Shown: piece by piece, positions 12,361-23,047 of the stretch
How positions within the stretch are numbered: the first letter of the stretch is position 1
Layout: the number at the start of each line of letters is the position of its first letter
Origin: Isoetes taiwanensis
Taxonomy: Eukaryota > Streptophyta > Lycopodiopsida > Isoetales > Isoetaceae
Direction: 5' to 3'
DNA: 64,000 bases
Assembly: GCA_021234155.1 (NCBI GenBank)
Contig: JAJEKV010000039.1
Coordinates: 7,639,077-7,703,076, forward strand
Notes under the pieces: model-generated
Told to the model about the DNA's origin: nothing
Databases searched by the model: none
What the model saw: only the letters and a program-made list of their open reading frames with translations
Made by a program: the position numbers and the translations under genes

Positions 12361-12389
12361 CGCTAAATGTCCATTCTCTTGTTGTGTAA

Positions 12390-12425
12390 GAAAGCTGATC
12401 CTATCCATAAACTCACACGAAACAA
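12390..12425 (+). pseudogene. Second gypsy element, RT continuation after CACTA 1
   Basis: Directly after the TAA duplication one frame reads KADPIHKLTRNKANW, the segment expected to follow the RT end (FLGKVNY...) found before 6162. This confirms the element boundaries. The frame then runs into repeats. Confidence 0.75.
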
Positions 12426-12449
12426 AGCAAATTGGTGTTAGCCCTTTGG

Positions 12450-12605
12450 GCTAAACATATGTATGAGTGGCATAGGCCACATGTATTTATCACATTGGAC
12501 CACTTGATCTAGGGCCCAGATTTAGCCCACATATGTGGTAGGTGGCATAGGCCACATGTATTTGTCATATTGGACCCCACAGTCTATGGCCCAGATTTAG
12601 CCTAG
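12450..12605. repeat. Two direct repeats of ~75 bp
   Basis: Two adjacent copies share GTGGCATAGGCCACATGTAT and GGCCCAGATTTAGCC. TGGCATAGGCCA is near-palindromic. No coding sense. Confidence 0.75.
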
Positions 12606-12654
12606 ATCTGTGGAAGGTGAGATGTCAGTTAGGGTTAGGGTTTTGCTCTACTAT

Positions 12655-14205
12655 TTAGAGAGAGCATTTCCTCTCATTGTTAGAGAAGAGAAAAAGGCAT
12701 GGAAAACGAAAAAGGGAAAGGGAACCTGGGAAAAGGGCACGAGGGAAGGAGGAAGAGATAAAGTGGAAAAGGTAAATGGAAAGGGGAAAGGAAAAAGGAA
12801 AAAGAGAGGGAAAATGGAGAAAAAAGGAAAAGGGAGGGGAAAAGGGAAAAAGCGCAAAAGGAAAGGGAGAAAGGAAAAAGGGGACATAAAAAAATAAAAA
12901 ATAGAAAATAGAAAAAGAGAAAAGACAAAAATAGAAAAAGGAAGGGGGAAAGTAAGAAAAGAAAAAGAAAAGTGGGGAAGGAAAAAAGGGAAAGGGAAGA
13001 GGAAAATGAAAAAAAAGAGATGGCAAAAGGGCCGAAGGAAAAGAGAAAAGGGAAGGCAAAAGGACCAAAGGAAAAGGGTAGGAAAAAAGGGAAAGAAAAA
13101 AAATGGAGAAAAAGGAAGGGAAAAAGGCATATAAAAAGGGAAAGAGAAAAAGGCAGGGGAGGGGGAAATGGAAGGGCAAAAAGGGAAAAGAGAAAGGGTT
13201 GGGAGAGGAGGAAAAGGAAATGGAAAAATGGGCCATCAGGAAAAGGGAAGGGGAAAGTGGAAGGGGAAAGTGAAAGGGAAGCAAAGGAAAGGAAGAGAAG
13301 GGGAGAAAAGGAAAAAGATAAAAGGAAAAAGAGAAGGTAAAAAAGAGGGAAAGAGTGGGAAAAGGAGGAAAAGGGAGTGGGGAAAGGGGAACAAGAAAAG
13401 GATGGAGAGCAAGGAATGGAAAAAGAGAAAGAAAGGAAGGGAAAAAGTACATGATAAAAAAAGAAAGAGGGAAAGGGTGAGGAAAAAGAAAAAAGGAAGG
13501 GAAAAAGAGCATGGGAAAGGGGAAAAAAAAGAAAAGAAAAAGGGGAAGTGGAAGAGGGAAAGGCGGCAGAGGATGGGGAAAAAAGGAAAAGGGGCATATA
13601 AAAAGGTGGAGAAATGCGAATGTAAAGAGGCATAAGAAAAGGGAAAGAGAAAGTGAAAATGAAAAGAAAGGAGGAAAGGGAAAGGGAAAAAGGGTATGGA
13701 GAAAAGCGAGAGGGTGGGAAAGGGATGAAAAGGGAAGGGAAAGGAAAAAGGAAAATGGAAGTGGAAAGGGGGGAAGGAAAGGGGAAAAAGGAACGAGGGA
13801 AAGAAGAGAGGGAAATGGAAAAAGAGAAGGGAAAAAGAGCATAGGATAAAGATGAAGAGCATGAAAAGGTGTAGAAAAGAGAAGAAAAAAGGGCATGGAA
13901 AAAGGAAAAGAGAGAAGAAAAAGAAAAGGAAAAATGGGAAAGGCGGGAAAAAGATGAATAGAGAAGAGAAAAAATCTATTAGAAAAAGGGAAACGGAAAG
14001 GGAAAAAGGGGAGGGGAAAGGGAAGGGAAAGGGAGGGAGAAGGGGGCTAAAAAAAGAAAAAAGGGAGAAGGGAAAAAGATAACGTGTTGGAAAAATAAGA
14101 AAAAACAAGGGAAAAAGAAAAAGGAAAGTGTGTAGGATAACGAGGAAAAGGGGAAACACGGGATAGAGCAAAAAGCAAAGGGAAGGAAAAGGGTATTAAG
14201 TGCGC
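12655..14205. repeat. 1.5-kb polypurine tract
   Basis: The plus strand is nearly all A and G, in GGGAAA / GGAAAAGG words, with only scattered T and C. The minus strand is a matching polypyrimidine strand. Long frames on either strand (Lys/Arg/Glu/Gly-rich plus, Phe/Pro/Leu/Ser-rich minus) follow from composition and are not genes. Such tracts can form triplex DNA. Confidence 0.9.
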
Positions 14206-14754
14206 AAAAACCTTTTATAACTCAACAACACTGGGCTTGGTTTCTATTATATTGATTTATGAAAAAAGTCTGGGCTAAATATGTTTCTGTCCACACAGGT
14301 TCCCAACTTATGCCCAGCAACGCTGGGCATCATTACTAGTATGTTATTACTGTTGGAAAATGGAGAACAAGCTGAGTTTAATGTCAATATACTCTCATTT
14401 CTTTATTAATCCATCTTAGCATGTCATTCTCTGTGGGATTTGCAGTGAAGACATTGAATGATGATATATATTCTAGCTACATTACCATCTCTGTGCAAAC
14501 AACGCCATCAGATTTCAAGGTAAGGAAATATTTGATCCGTTATCTTTCTTTAGAGTTTTATCTTTCTTTAGGGTTTTTTCGGCTGGAGCACTGGGCCAGG
14601 AGTTTTTCTGACGCCAAAGTCATCCTCTGTCCTGCCTTGCCTTTTCTTCACATTTGACTTTTGCCTTTTTCCACTGGCAAGGAATTTCTGTTATGGACCA
14701 GAATAGGGATCTTCTTATAGACCGGATTGGTTTGAAGAAGAAGGGCGCAACAGA

Positions 14755-14880
14755 TTGTGCTACTTATGTTGTTTGTGTGGTAGCTTAGATGAAGTCGTTG
14801 CAGTGTTTGAGAAAATACCCAAGCCCAATGTATATTCCTGGAATGCAGTTATGGCAGCTTATGTCCTCCATACCTCCAAG
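14755..14880 (+). pseudogene. PPR repeat fragment
   Basis: One frame reads CGSLDEVVAVFEKIPKPNVY then SWNAVMAAYV, the hallmark of plant PLS-class pentatricopeptide repeats, which bind organelle RNA. Only about one and a half repeats remain; no start, no neighbouring repeats and no C-terminal E/DYW domain are seen. It is antisense to the end of the 14785-15645 ORF. Confidence 0.7.
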
Positions 14881-15645
14881 CATAACAGCTGGCGTCTCTA
14901 TGCTGGGGTTACTTGTCAAAGATGTTCTTTTTTTCTTTGTAGCAGTGCCCTTGTTGACTTGGACTTCTACTGCTACGTTCTTGGACTTCTCTATAACGAT
15001 AACCCTATAAAGATGAATCCCATAACGAGACTTTAACCATGTCGAATCGTACACTTTTGGCTGGGCCTTGCCATGATATTCTGTATACAAGCCCTTCGAC
15101 CTCGTCTGCTTGTGATCAAGAATCCACTGTCTCACTGTATGGAAGCCATCTATAATGTCTCCATGCTTTTTAATTCCCGATCTTTCCAGACTCTCGTATG
15201 AGTTGAGCTGCCAACCCTTTGCTGTGCAGGAGTTTTGATTTTCAGTTATGCTTGCTGACATGGGTTGGGGGTCATAAGTGGCCAAGGGTAGCCTGTATGC
15301 ACAGAAGCACTTGTCCAATACGTCTTCCACAAAAACTTCTATCTCGACACATACTTCTATGTTCACCCCCATATGAATTGCTATCCCAGCATTACTTGTC
15401 TTCTTTGTCCCTGGCACCCCAAAATACAAACACAAATCTTTGAGATGGTTTATGCTCGACTTAGGGTTTACGTTTTCAATTTCGATGCACCACGTGTACT
15501 TGTCAGCAACAGATGTAATTTCATCTGGAACTACATCAATCCCCTGAAATTGCACATCCTGATCTGTCTCTTTCGCAACAGCAACGGCCTGCGGTATCCC
15601 AGATCTATAGCCAGGCATGCGGGCAGTCTGTTTTGTCCTTGCCAT
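14785..15645 (-). CDS. 286-residue ORF opening with the histone H3 tail sequence
   Basis: The ORF starts at the ATG at 15645-15643 and its first nine codons read MARTKQTAR, identical to the start of histone H3 (mature residues 1-8, including Arg2, Lys4 and Arg8). It then departs with MPGYRSGIPQAVAV, so Lys9 and the rest of H3 are absent. I do not recognise the remaining ~275 residues; a basic stretch (KGTATKKKRTS) lies near residue 240, and Cys residues are scattered. The last ~30 codons are antisense to the PPR relic, so the natural C-terminus may be lost. A frame this long is unlikely by chance. The palindrome array begins about 105 bp upstream. No intron or promoter element could be fixed. 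It may be a captured H3 first exon or an H3-tail mimic. Confidence 0.5.
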   Translation of the reverse strand: MARTKQTARMPGYRSGIPQAVAVAKETDQDVQFQGIDVVPDEITSVADKYTWCIEIENVNPKSSINHLKDLCLYFGVPGTKKTSNAGIAIHMGVNIEVCVEIEVFVEDVLDKCFCAYRLPLATYDPQPMSASITENQNSCTAKGWQLNSYESLERSGIKKHGDIIDGFHTVRQWILDHKQTRSKGLYTEYHGKAQPKVYDSTWLKSRYGIHLYRVIVIEKSKNVAVEVQVNKGTATKKKRTSLTSNPSIETPAVMLGGMEDISCHNCIPGIYIGLGYFLKHCNDFI

Positions 15646-15751
15646 TAGTGTTGCATTGCATCAAACAAGAATTAAATATCGCTTACAAGTAATGGCACGG
15701 TTTCAAAAGACACTATGAAGTACATGATGATCCCAAAGTATGACCTACATG

Positions 15752-16279
15752 AAATTGGGCGGGCGCCCAATTTGGCAAGTGAGAGGCATTTGTTGGAGAA
15801 ATTGGGCGGGCACCCAATTTGCCAAGTCTAGGACTGGCGGCCAACTTGACAAATCTAGCGGTGGATGATATTGAGGCATAGACACTTCCTAGGTAAATTG
15901 GGCCCAATTTACTAAGTGTGAAGTAAGGTGGAATGGTTCAAGGCAAGCGTCAAGTACGTGACGTGCACAGAGATGCACTTAATTAAGAAATATGGCGGGC
16001 GCCCAATTTGACGTCTAGTGCTTAACGCAGAGACACTTAGTTAGGGAAATTGGGCGGGCGCCTAATTTACTAAATGTGAAGCAAGGTGGAATGGTTCAAC
16101 TGTCAAGTACATGACCTGCACAGAGCTGCGCTTAATAGAGAAATAGGGTGGGCATCCAATTTGACAAATGGTTTGGAAGAGTAGGGAATAGATGCGGGCG
16201 CCCGATTTGCCAAGTGTGAATCACTGTAAAACGGTTCGGGACATGGGGTTCGAAGGAATAATTGGGTGGCCGCCTATTT
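15752..16279. repeat. Palindrome array 1 (AAATTGGGCG-NN-CGCCCAATTT)
   Basis: Eight sites with 10-bp inverted arms around a 2-bp centre, or decayed versions: about 15752, 15799, 15895, 15989, 16047, 16141, 16191 and 16259. Between them are longer direct repeats (GTGAAG(T/C)AAGGTGGAATGG, then CACAGAG(A/C)TG). The array lies upstream of the H3-tail ORF on the minus strand. Confidence 0.85.
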
Positions 16280-17635
16280 TGCCCCAGCTGTCCCTCCATG
16301 CCCTGGGAGCAGATACACATTCTTGGGGCCAAAACGTGTGGGCTCCCAATTTCTCGAAGTTTCACTAGGACAAGAGAAGGTACTTGTGAGAGAGGTAGTT
16401 CAAGGAAAAGCAGTAGATTATTGCAGCAACTTTAGGATAGACTCAGAATCATGAGGTGCAGGCTTCTTTTAAAGCAAATGGGGGAATAGTTATAAGATAG
16501 AATAAATGCCATGTTGTTTTGGAGAGGAATATAAAAAAGATTATAAACAGTTACAGTAACCCGACAATGATGCAAGCATTACCTTTGCCTCCCTTGGTGG
16601 GGCAACTTTCCATCAGCAATACAGAGCAGGATGTGTCGCCTTGATGTGGATGGGCGCCTTGTCGTAGATGCTAGTGACAGCAAAGCATCTTCTTCGGAAG
16701 CGGAGCTTGGAACTGTTGAAAATGCGGCTATCCAGAAAAAGAATACTTATAAATAAGGCATGCACCGAGGTCGCACTGGCTAAGGACAAGTGTCGAATTC
16801 ATGTTAGAATGGACCATTGTAGTCCATAAATAATGGGCAGCCGCTGTGCTTCCCAAGAAACTGGGACGTCACGTGGCAATCCTGCGTCCATGAATTAGCA
16901 AGGCGCCACAAGGCAACCCTTATTTGAAAATTATAAAGAGGGGCTGGTAGACCTTGGGTCCACAATTCAAATTTGAAATTCAAAAAATTTTGAATATACA
17001 CACGTGTGCTAGATATAATGACTTTGCACACGTGTCCCAAATAACATTAATAAATATTGTCCTTTATTAAATAAACATAAATGGGAGGGAATTTGAAATC
17101 TGAATTTGAATTTGCTGAGTAATTCCCACCAGATTGCGTCAATTGCTTTCTGCATTTGAATCAATCACTCTTCAGCGCCTACTTTAATATAGTTGATCGA
17201 AGAATTTCCATGGCCCACCTCACTCCCAAGGTAATTATTCTTCAAAAATGTAGATCTATAGTTTTGGCAGTCTTGCTTGAGTTCGAATTCATGTTAGCTT
17301 AACTGGTAAAACATTTTTTTGAAGATGCCTATTTTTTACTACTGTCATAACATGGATTTCAAGTTGTGTGCTTCCATGCTTACTAGTTATATAGACTCAA
17401 GATGGAGCTATGTATACTTTAACTTGTTGAATTGATTGAGCTACCTCTTCCTCAACGGTCTATCTTTGAAGAAACTACCTTTGCTTGGCCTGCCAATTCA
17501 CTGCTGCTTTTAAGATTGCAGGTTCGGCACTCAGTCCAAGTGCTGATACAAATTGATGACCCGCCCACTCTGAGGAGTCACGGTCTTAAAGTCTCCAGTA
17601 GCCCCCCATTTTGAGGACCCCTACTCCATTACGTG
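16280..17635. other. Spacer with no recognised gene
   Basis: Nothing recognised. A 41-codon frame at 16631-16756 (MCRLDVDGRLVVDASDSKAS and on, stop TAA) has codon use that looks coding, but it is too short to judge and may be an exon remnant. Confidence 0.3.
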
Positions 17636-17639
17636 CCCA

Positions 17640-18111
17640 ATGTGTGCGGCCGCCCAATCTTGCTGGCCTGCAGAGCAACATGCACAGCATCCAATTCGAG
17701 CGACTGCCCAATACTAGCTTTCATGTGTTCCTTGTGCAGGAAATGGAAGACAAATTGGGCAGGCGCCCAATTTGGCTTGCCCGGTGTGCGACATGCACAG
17801 CATCCAATTCGGGAGAGTGCCGAATACAAACTTCCATGTTCTCCCTTGTGCAAGAAATGGAAAACAAATTCGGCGGGCGCCCAATTTGGATTGCCGGCTG
17901 TGTACAACAAACAGGAAGTTGGGATGGGCGGCCGCCCAATTTCAGTTTCCCAGTTGCCTCCTAAGCGATGCTTCTAAACCAAATTGGGCGGCCGCCCAAT
18001 TTAAGACCCCCAGAAAATGCCAAACTGGCTTGGGCCTATAATTGGATGTCCGTCCAATATGGGCTCCTGTGCCGAATGCACCATGGGTCAAATTGGGCAT
18101 CCGCCCGATAT
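17640..18111. repeat. Palindrome array 2
   Basis: Seven more sites of the same palindrome: about 17640, 17752, 17865, 17921, 17981, 18041 and 18089. Several have the centre GCGGCCGC. Sites at 17752 and 17865 sit in ~115-bp direct repeats sharing ACATGCACAGCATCCAATTC and CTTGTGCA(G/A)GAAATGGAA. The apparent GRRPIWLA-like peptides here come from the palindrome. Confidence 0.85.
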
Positions 18112-18188
18112 GAGGTCCCGAATCACGTCTGATTGTATTGCATTATGTTCTGTTCTCACTAGCCTGACCCCAAGTTCTGATTCAAACT

Positions 18189-18430
18189 ATTGTGCAGGAA
18201 GTGTACATCTTCAAGGATGGTCCTGCTATTGCCTAAGGATTCGCTGGGGACTCTAACCAATGCCATTTCAGAGCCATCCCCGCTGGAGCTGTCAGTGTTG
18301 GTGTTCAAGAGGTTTTTGAGGAGCATCACGCCCTCCCATGACCTACTCCAGATGCAAAAACTGTAGGAGAAGCCAAGGGATCCTTCATTCTTTGGAGAGA
18401 GGAAGACATCCGTGAATCCAATATAGAGGA
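18189..18430 (+). pseudogene. Relic of a plant transposon-protein C-terminal domain
   Basis: One frame reads EVYIFKDGPAIA, stop, GFAGDSNQCHFRAIPAGAVS, VGVQEVFEEHHALP, stop, PTPDAKTVGEAKGSFILW. The pattern (V-LK-G at the start, then a valine-rich strand, then TVG-A-GSxIxW) resembles the C-terminal domain found in plant CACTA-type proteins. Two in-frame stops make it inactive. The assignment is from memory of the pattern. Confidence 0.4.
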
Positions 18431-19796
18431 TGTCTCGTCCACGGCCAAATGGAACCCATCCCCCACACCAGGTACACTTTACTGGAGAAGGACTGTGAAA
18501 TATGGCACTCTTGCGACTCCATTCCTGTAGGAAAGGATTTTATATCCTTTACAGGCCCAGATGATGCAGTGTGCGACCAATTTCTAGAGTTGAAATGCAT
18601 TGGAGTGTTACCCCATTGAGGGTTACCCCATTCCTGCGGAAGTGAATTTTTGCTGTCAGGCTTGTTTATAGGTACCAAAAGCGGGTATGCTTGTAAGGTG
18701 GAGTAATGAATATGTTACAGTGGATGGTGTAAAAGTGTCATGGTTCCAGGCAGATCGTTTAGCTCAAACTTCTAGTTGCCTCCCCGTTTGTGGGTTTCAA
18801 AAATAAGCCTTGAAAAAGATAATAAAAAAAGTTCTTAAGAAGTTTGTTAGGTTTAAAAATAACACGCTCTTAAAAAGATAAACCAATAAAATAATATAAG
18901 TTTAAGAACCCCTATTTTTTAATAAACATTTTCCCCCAACCAATAACTTATAAAAATCATTTGCCAGGGTAATCAGTAGATACACTGAGATGCTATTGAT
19001 GCCCTTACAAGTTATCTTCTCAGCTCTTCTGCCCCACCTTTAAAATCCACCCACTTGTACTTGCATAGAAATTTGACAGCAACACATAAAAAAAGCTTTT
19101 TCTGGAACCATGTGTGTTGTAACTCTTGAAAGCACCGTGAACCGTGATCCCAATTCTAATTCACCTGTAGTCCTACAGGCTGAGCAACGGTATCCAAGAT
19201 TCCTTAGACTGTAAGAATGGCACATTTTCAAGGACCTCCTTTGGTTAGAGTTCGGAGAAAATGTTGCCTTCAAATCCTAAATTAGTGGGCTGCAGAAAAG
19301 ACAAGTGCAAAAAGGCATATGGCATCGGATGTCTTCTGCAGAACATTAGAAGTGCAAAAGCATGTATTCGTTGCTTACTCTATTACATTGTGTTGTGACA
19401 CTAGAAATCAAAATGTTTAACACTAGACCTGTCCCATGATGGACCATTAAAGGGCATTTTGAAGGTTCACAAAAAAAATCATATAAAATCAAGAACACAA
19501 AAATTAGCCAAACCCTTTCTAGGAGCTCATATATGGCAGTCATGCTTCACAGAAAAATACACAAAAATGTATCAGCTCCCATTCTTGTGAGTCATGCCCT
19601 AGCAAACCCAAGGGGGTCAAGTACCAAAAGCAATGTTCACACAAAGTAAAACAGTCTTGATGAAAAGATTTTTTTTTTTTTTTTTTTTTGGTTATAGTGT
19701 TATTTTTCTACACGAGATATAGAGCAAGGCACAAAAAACCATATCTCAATTCGAACTATGTGAAGGAAGATAGAGCAATTCAAACATGACAGAGTC
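18431..19796. other. Spacer with no recognised gene
   Basis: Nothing recognised. An 18-19 base T run at about 19671-19689 could mark the poly-A end of a minus-strand retroposon, but I see no element body attached to it. Confidence 0.3.
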
Positions 19797-19849
19797 AAAA
19801 CTGTCCTCTGTCAGGTCTTTGGTAGGCAGCGTGTGCAGCAGGAGCGGCA

Positions 19850-22530
19850 GGAGTTGCATAGTCTCTATCAGGAGTTGGAGAAGATTTGTCTGATGGCATT
19901 AGGGAGAATGCAGTGTTGCAGCGTATTGTTGCTCTGGAGCAGGTTAAAGTGCAGGAGGCACGTGTGAAGGCGGCCCTTACCTGGTTGAAGGAGGGGGACA
20001 CAAGTTCGTCGGTGTTCTTTGCAGCTAGTGGCGATATCAAAAGCATCTATGGCGTCCCTTGCTTTGCCTGATGGCCGGACTTTGGAGGATCCTGCTGATT
20101 TGCAGAGGTATGTGCATGCTCATTTCTCAGGGTTTTTCGCGCAGCGCACTCTTCCCTATGAGCACGAGATGCAGGAGCTTGTTTTGGGGCTGTTAAGCCA
20201 TCTATTCTGCCTCACCAGCGTGAGAGCTTGGAGCAGGAGCTCTCAAGAGAGGATTTAACGGAGGCGTCTATGTGCATGGCCAAGGATAAATGTCCTGGGC
20301 TGGATGGCATCCCTGTGGAGTTCTTTCAGACTTATTGGGAGTGGGCTGGTGAGTCTGTGTACCAGGTGTATCTTGAGTTGCTGCAGTCTTCTCAAATGGA
20401 TAGGATCTTGAATACCGCATGCATTTCCTTGATTTCTAAGGTTAAACAGCCTTCTACTATTAATGATTGGAGGCCTATATCCTTGTTGTCCTCTGTGTAC
20501 AAGATTATTGCGAAAGCCCTGGCAGAGAAGTTGAAGCCGGTGTTGACTTCTTCCATTAGTAAGGTGCAGTCTGGGTTTGTTCCTGGGAGGAACATTTTGA
20601 CTAATGTTGCCGCAGCTTATGAGGGCCTTTATTGGGCCAGGAGAACAGGTCAAGGCATTGCCTATCTTAAGCTTAACTTTGCCAAAGCTTACGATAGTGT
20701 CCGTTGGGAGTTCTTGTCTGCCATGATGTTAGCGTTGGGCTGTGGTCCACGCTTTACAGAGACAGTCATAAAGTTGCATAGGTCAGCACGGGCTACGGTG
20801 GTGTGCCAGGGTGAACCCTCTGCCTTTTTCTCCTTAGGCAGAGAGGTGTGTCAAGGGTGCCCTTTGGCGGCGTTTTTGTTTACGATTGTGGCGGAGGCAC
20901 TGTCTCAGTTGTTTTTGGCAGCAGTGGAGGAGGGGGTGGTGGATGGGCTTCGGATGCAGGATGGTAGTCAGCAGATTATTAACCAGTTCGCCGATGACAC
21001 TTTCCTCTTCTTGGTGGCAGAAGAGAGGAATTTGCGGAATGTGAAGGGTTTGCTGGATACTTTCTCCTTGGCCTCGGGCATTCTTCTGAATTGGGGTAAA
21101 TGCTCTGCATTATGGGCCCGGTGACTCCGCCTCCCCTTGTTTGTTTGTGTATTCCTTGGAAGGTGCTTCCAGGTAATGTGTGTACTAAGCTGTTGGGTAT
21201 TCCCTTTGGAGGGGATGTTTCCATGGGGAGGGTGTGGGATGAGATTTTGCAGGGGTTGCAGAAACACCTCAATTGGTGGAAGGGTAGCAAGTTGTCCATG
21301 GCAGGTAGGATCACTATTGCCAAGTTAGTACTTTGTAGCACTCATGTGTATACAGCATCTGCGATGTTAGCTCCTGAGGGTAAGATACAGGCTTTGGATA
21401 AGATTGTTCGAAATTTTGTGTGGGGCGGGGATGATGAAGGGGCGGTTGTTAAAGTGGCTTGGTGGAAGTGTCTCCGCCCCCGGGAGGATGGGGGCTTGGC
21501 CATTCTGGATTTGGCACTGCATAGTAAGGTGTTGGTCTCCAAGTTTGTTTGGAGCGCTCTGCAGGATGGAGCATCTTCTCCTGGTGCTTGGTGTTGTTGT
21601 TCTGATCTCTTCGCCATTGTGGTGGCGTTTGGGAAGCCGTCATGCATGTGGAGTTGCCACAGGCTTTGTTGTATGGTCTCGGCCTTTCCCACATGCATCC
21701 CTTTTTCTCCACGGGGGGTGTTGCGGGCTTGGGATCATGTGCGTGTGCTCTTCCGGCTAGATTATGCCTCGGTTTATCACCACTCTTCTCCTTTCTTGTG
21801 GGTTCCTCTACCCCTAGCACTTGCCCTTGGTTACCCTTTGTGCATGCTCGGGCCTTGAGGCCCGTTGGAGGCGAGCTGGTGTGCTCACCTTGGAGGATTG
21901 GTATTGGGGTGGTCAGCTAGCTTCGTGGGAGTTCTTTCAAGCACGCTTTTTTCGCTGAAGGCGTGGCCAGAGCTATCACGGGAACAAGTGGAGGGGAGTA
22001 TTCCACTACACATACCTATAGTCTCTCAGGATGATGTGGTGGTGCAGGTTTGGAAGGTTCATCCGGATGTTGTGTCTTCTTGTTTTGTGCGGTCTTGTTA
22101 CCGGGTGTTGGCTATTCATGACACTCGCCCCTTCGGGCAAGTGGTCTCTGCGGCTTCAGGGTTCTCGATGGCTTCGGTTTGGGCGTGGACATAGAGCTCA
22201 CTTCCCCCACCGAAGGTTAGGGTGCTTCTGTGGCAGGTGGTGCACTGCTGTATCAGGGTGTCAATGTCCTTGTGAGTCAGTTTAGGCTGGGTGTGAGCCC
22301 TCTTTGCCCTTGTTGTGGCCTTCATCGTGAGACTGTGGAGCATTGTCTGGTTTTATGCCCTCACTTGCAGGCTGCCTGGGATTGGGTCGGGGGCTGTTTT
22401 CGGTGAGATTGACTAGCGGCGATTCTTTGCTTCATGTGTATCCGGTGCTTGGCCGCTCTTGCAGCAGCAAGCCTTGCATTTGTGCGTGGCTTGGTTGGTA
22501 TGGTTGATTTGGAAGCGGCGGCAGTTGTGG
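19850..22530 (+). pseudogene. LINE ORF2: reverse transcriptase and zf-RVT
   Basis: The region before RT (KAALTWLKEGDTSSSVFF) is in one frame. The RT (20228-21124) holds LISKVKQPSTINDWRPISLL, QSGFVPGRNILTN, LKLNFAKAYDSVRWEFL, GCPLAAFLFTIVAEALS and the catalytic QFADDTFLFL. A stop and frameshift follow near 21120; the next frame (LLGIPFGG, LNWWKGSKLSMAGRITIAK, FVWGGDDEG) is typical of plant LINEs. Around 22200-22390 a Cys/His-rich zf-RVT relic reads CPCCGLHRETVEHCLVLCPH. Multiple frameshifts and the 5' truncation mean it is inactive. Confidence 0.88.
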
Positions 22531-23047
22531 ATCTTTCAGGGGATCCAGGGTGAAAGTATGCTGGTGGGTGGCAAAAGCATGCGTCCGGACGCATGCTTAT
22601 AGCAGGGTTTTAGCCCGCTTAAAGCACCCCTGCTTTTGCTTAATTTGGGGTGCTTTAAGCGTAATCGCCATCATTTTTTTTCGCCCTTCATGTACTAACA
22701 CGTCCACCTCACGAATGAACCGTTAGGATAATGATTGTGGGTTTTGGCTGGATTTTTGAGTGGTGTGGTAGTACGTTGCAAATTGGATTACCGTCATGGG
22801 CGCGAAAATTCTCCTCCAATTCAATTATCCTCCCCTCTCTCGGGAATTTCATGGCTCCACGATACAGGCACTGGAGGCAATCACGCGTTTAGCATTGGAT
22901 TTTCGGCCTGATGAATCCCAATCTGATGTTCCAAATTTCTTTGGATGTCAATCCAACACGGGAAATATCACGTGAAGATCCGGTTTCCTCTGCAATTTAC
23001 AAGAAATTGGATGCAGAGAGAAAGAGAGAATCTGATTAAGGAATAAG

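Larger units (their letters stand above)
6163..12386. mobile_element. CACTA-type DNA transposon 1, non-autonomous
   Basis: The left end is CACAACAGGAGAAAGGCCAT and the right end, read inward, is CACAACAAGAGAATGGACAT; both continue into TTTAGCGACGT. The 3 bp TAA occur on both sides (6160-6162 and 12387-12389), the 3-bp duplication typical of CACTA/EnSpm, and the gypsy RT reading frame resumes across the gap. GC-rich subterminal arrays lie inside each end. No TNP2-like transposase is recognisable in the 6.2 kb, so it would need one in trans. The first bases are CACAA, not CACTA. The interior is repeats (listed separately) plus 6400-7080, where I see nothing. Confidence 0.9.

Noticed and set aside
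12625-12645. Telomere-like TTAGGG words
   Set aside because: Only two consecutive units, too few for an interstitial telomere tract.
12655-14205. Long frames (up to ~410 codons) of Phe/Pro/Leu/Ser on the minus strand and Lys/Gly/Arg/Glu on the plus strand
   Set aside because: They follow directly from the polypurine/polypyrimidine composition; all frames are similarly biased and none shows a domain.
17611-17964. Frames of ~115 codons with repeated GRRPIWLA-type peptides
   Set aside because: The peptides are the palindromic DNA repeat read in different frames, and the surrounding sequence does not stay open between copies.
15752-18111. CRISPR-like array
   Set aside because: Repeats are palindromic but spacers are irregular and themselves repetitive, and the genome is eukaryotic.
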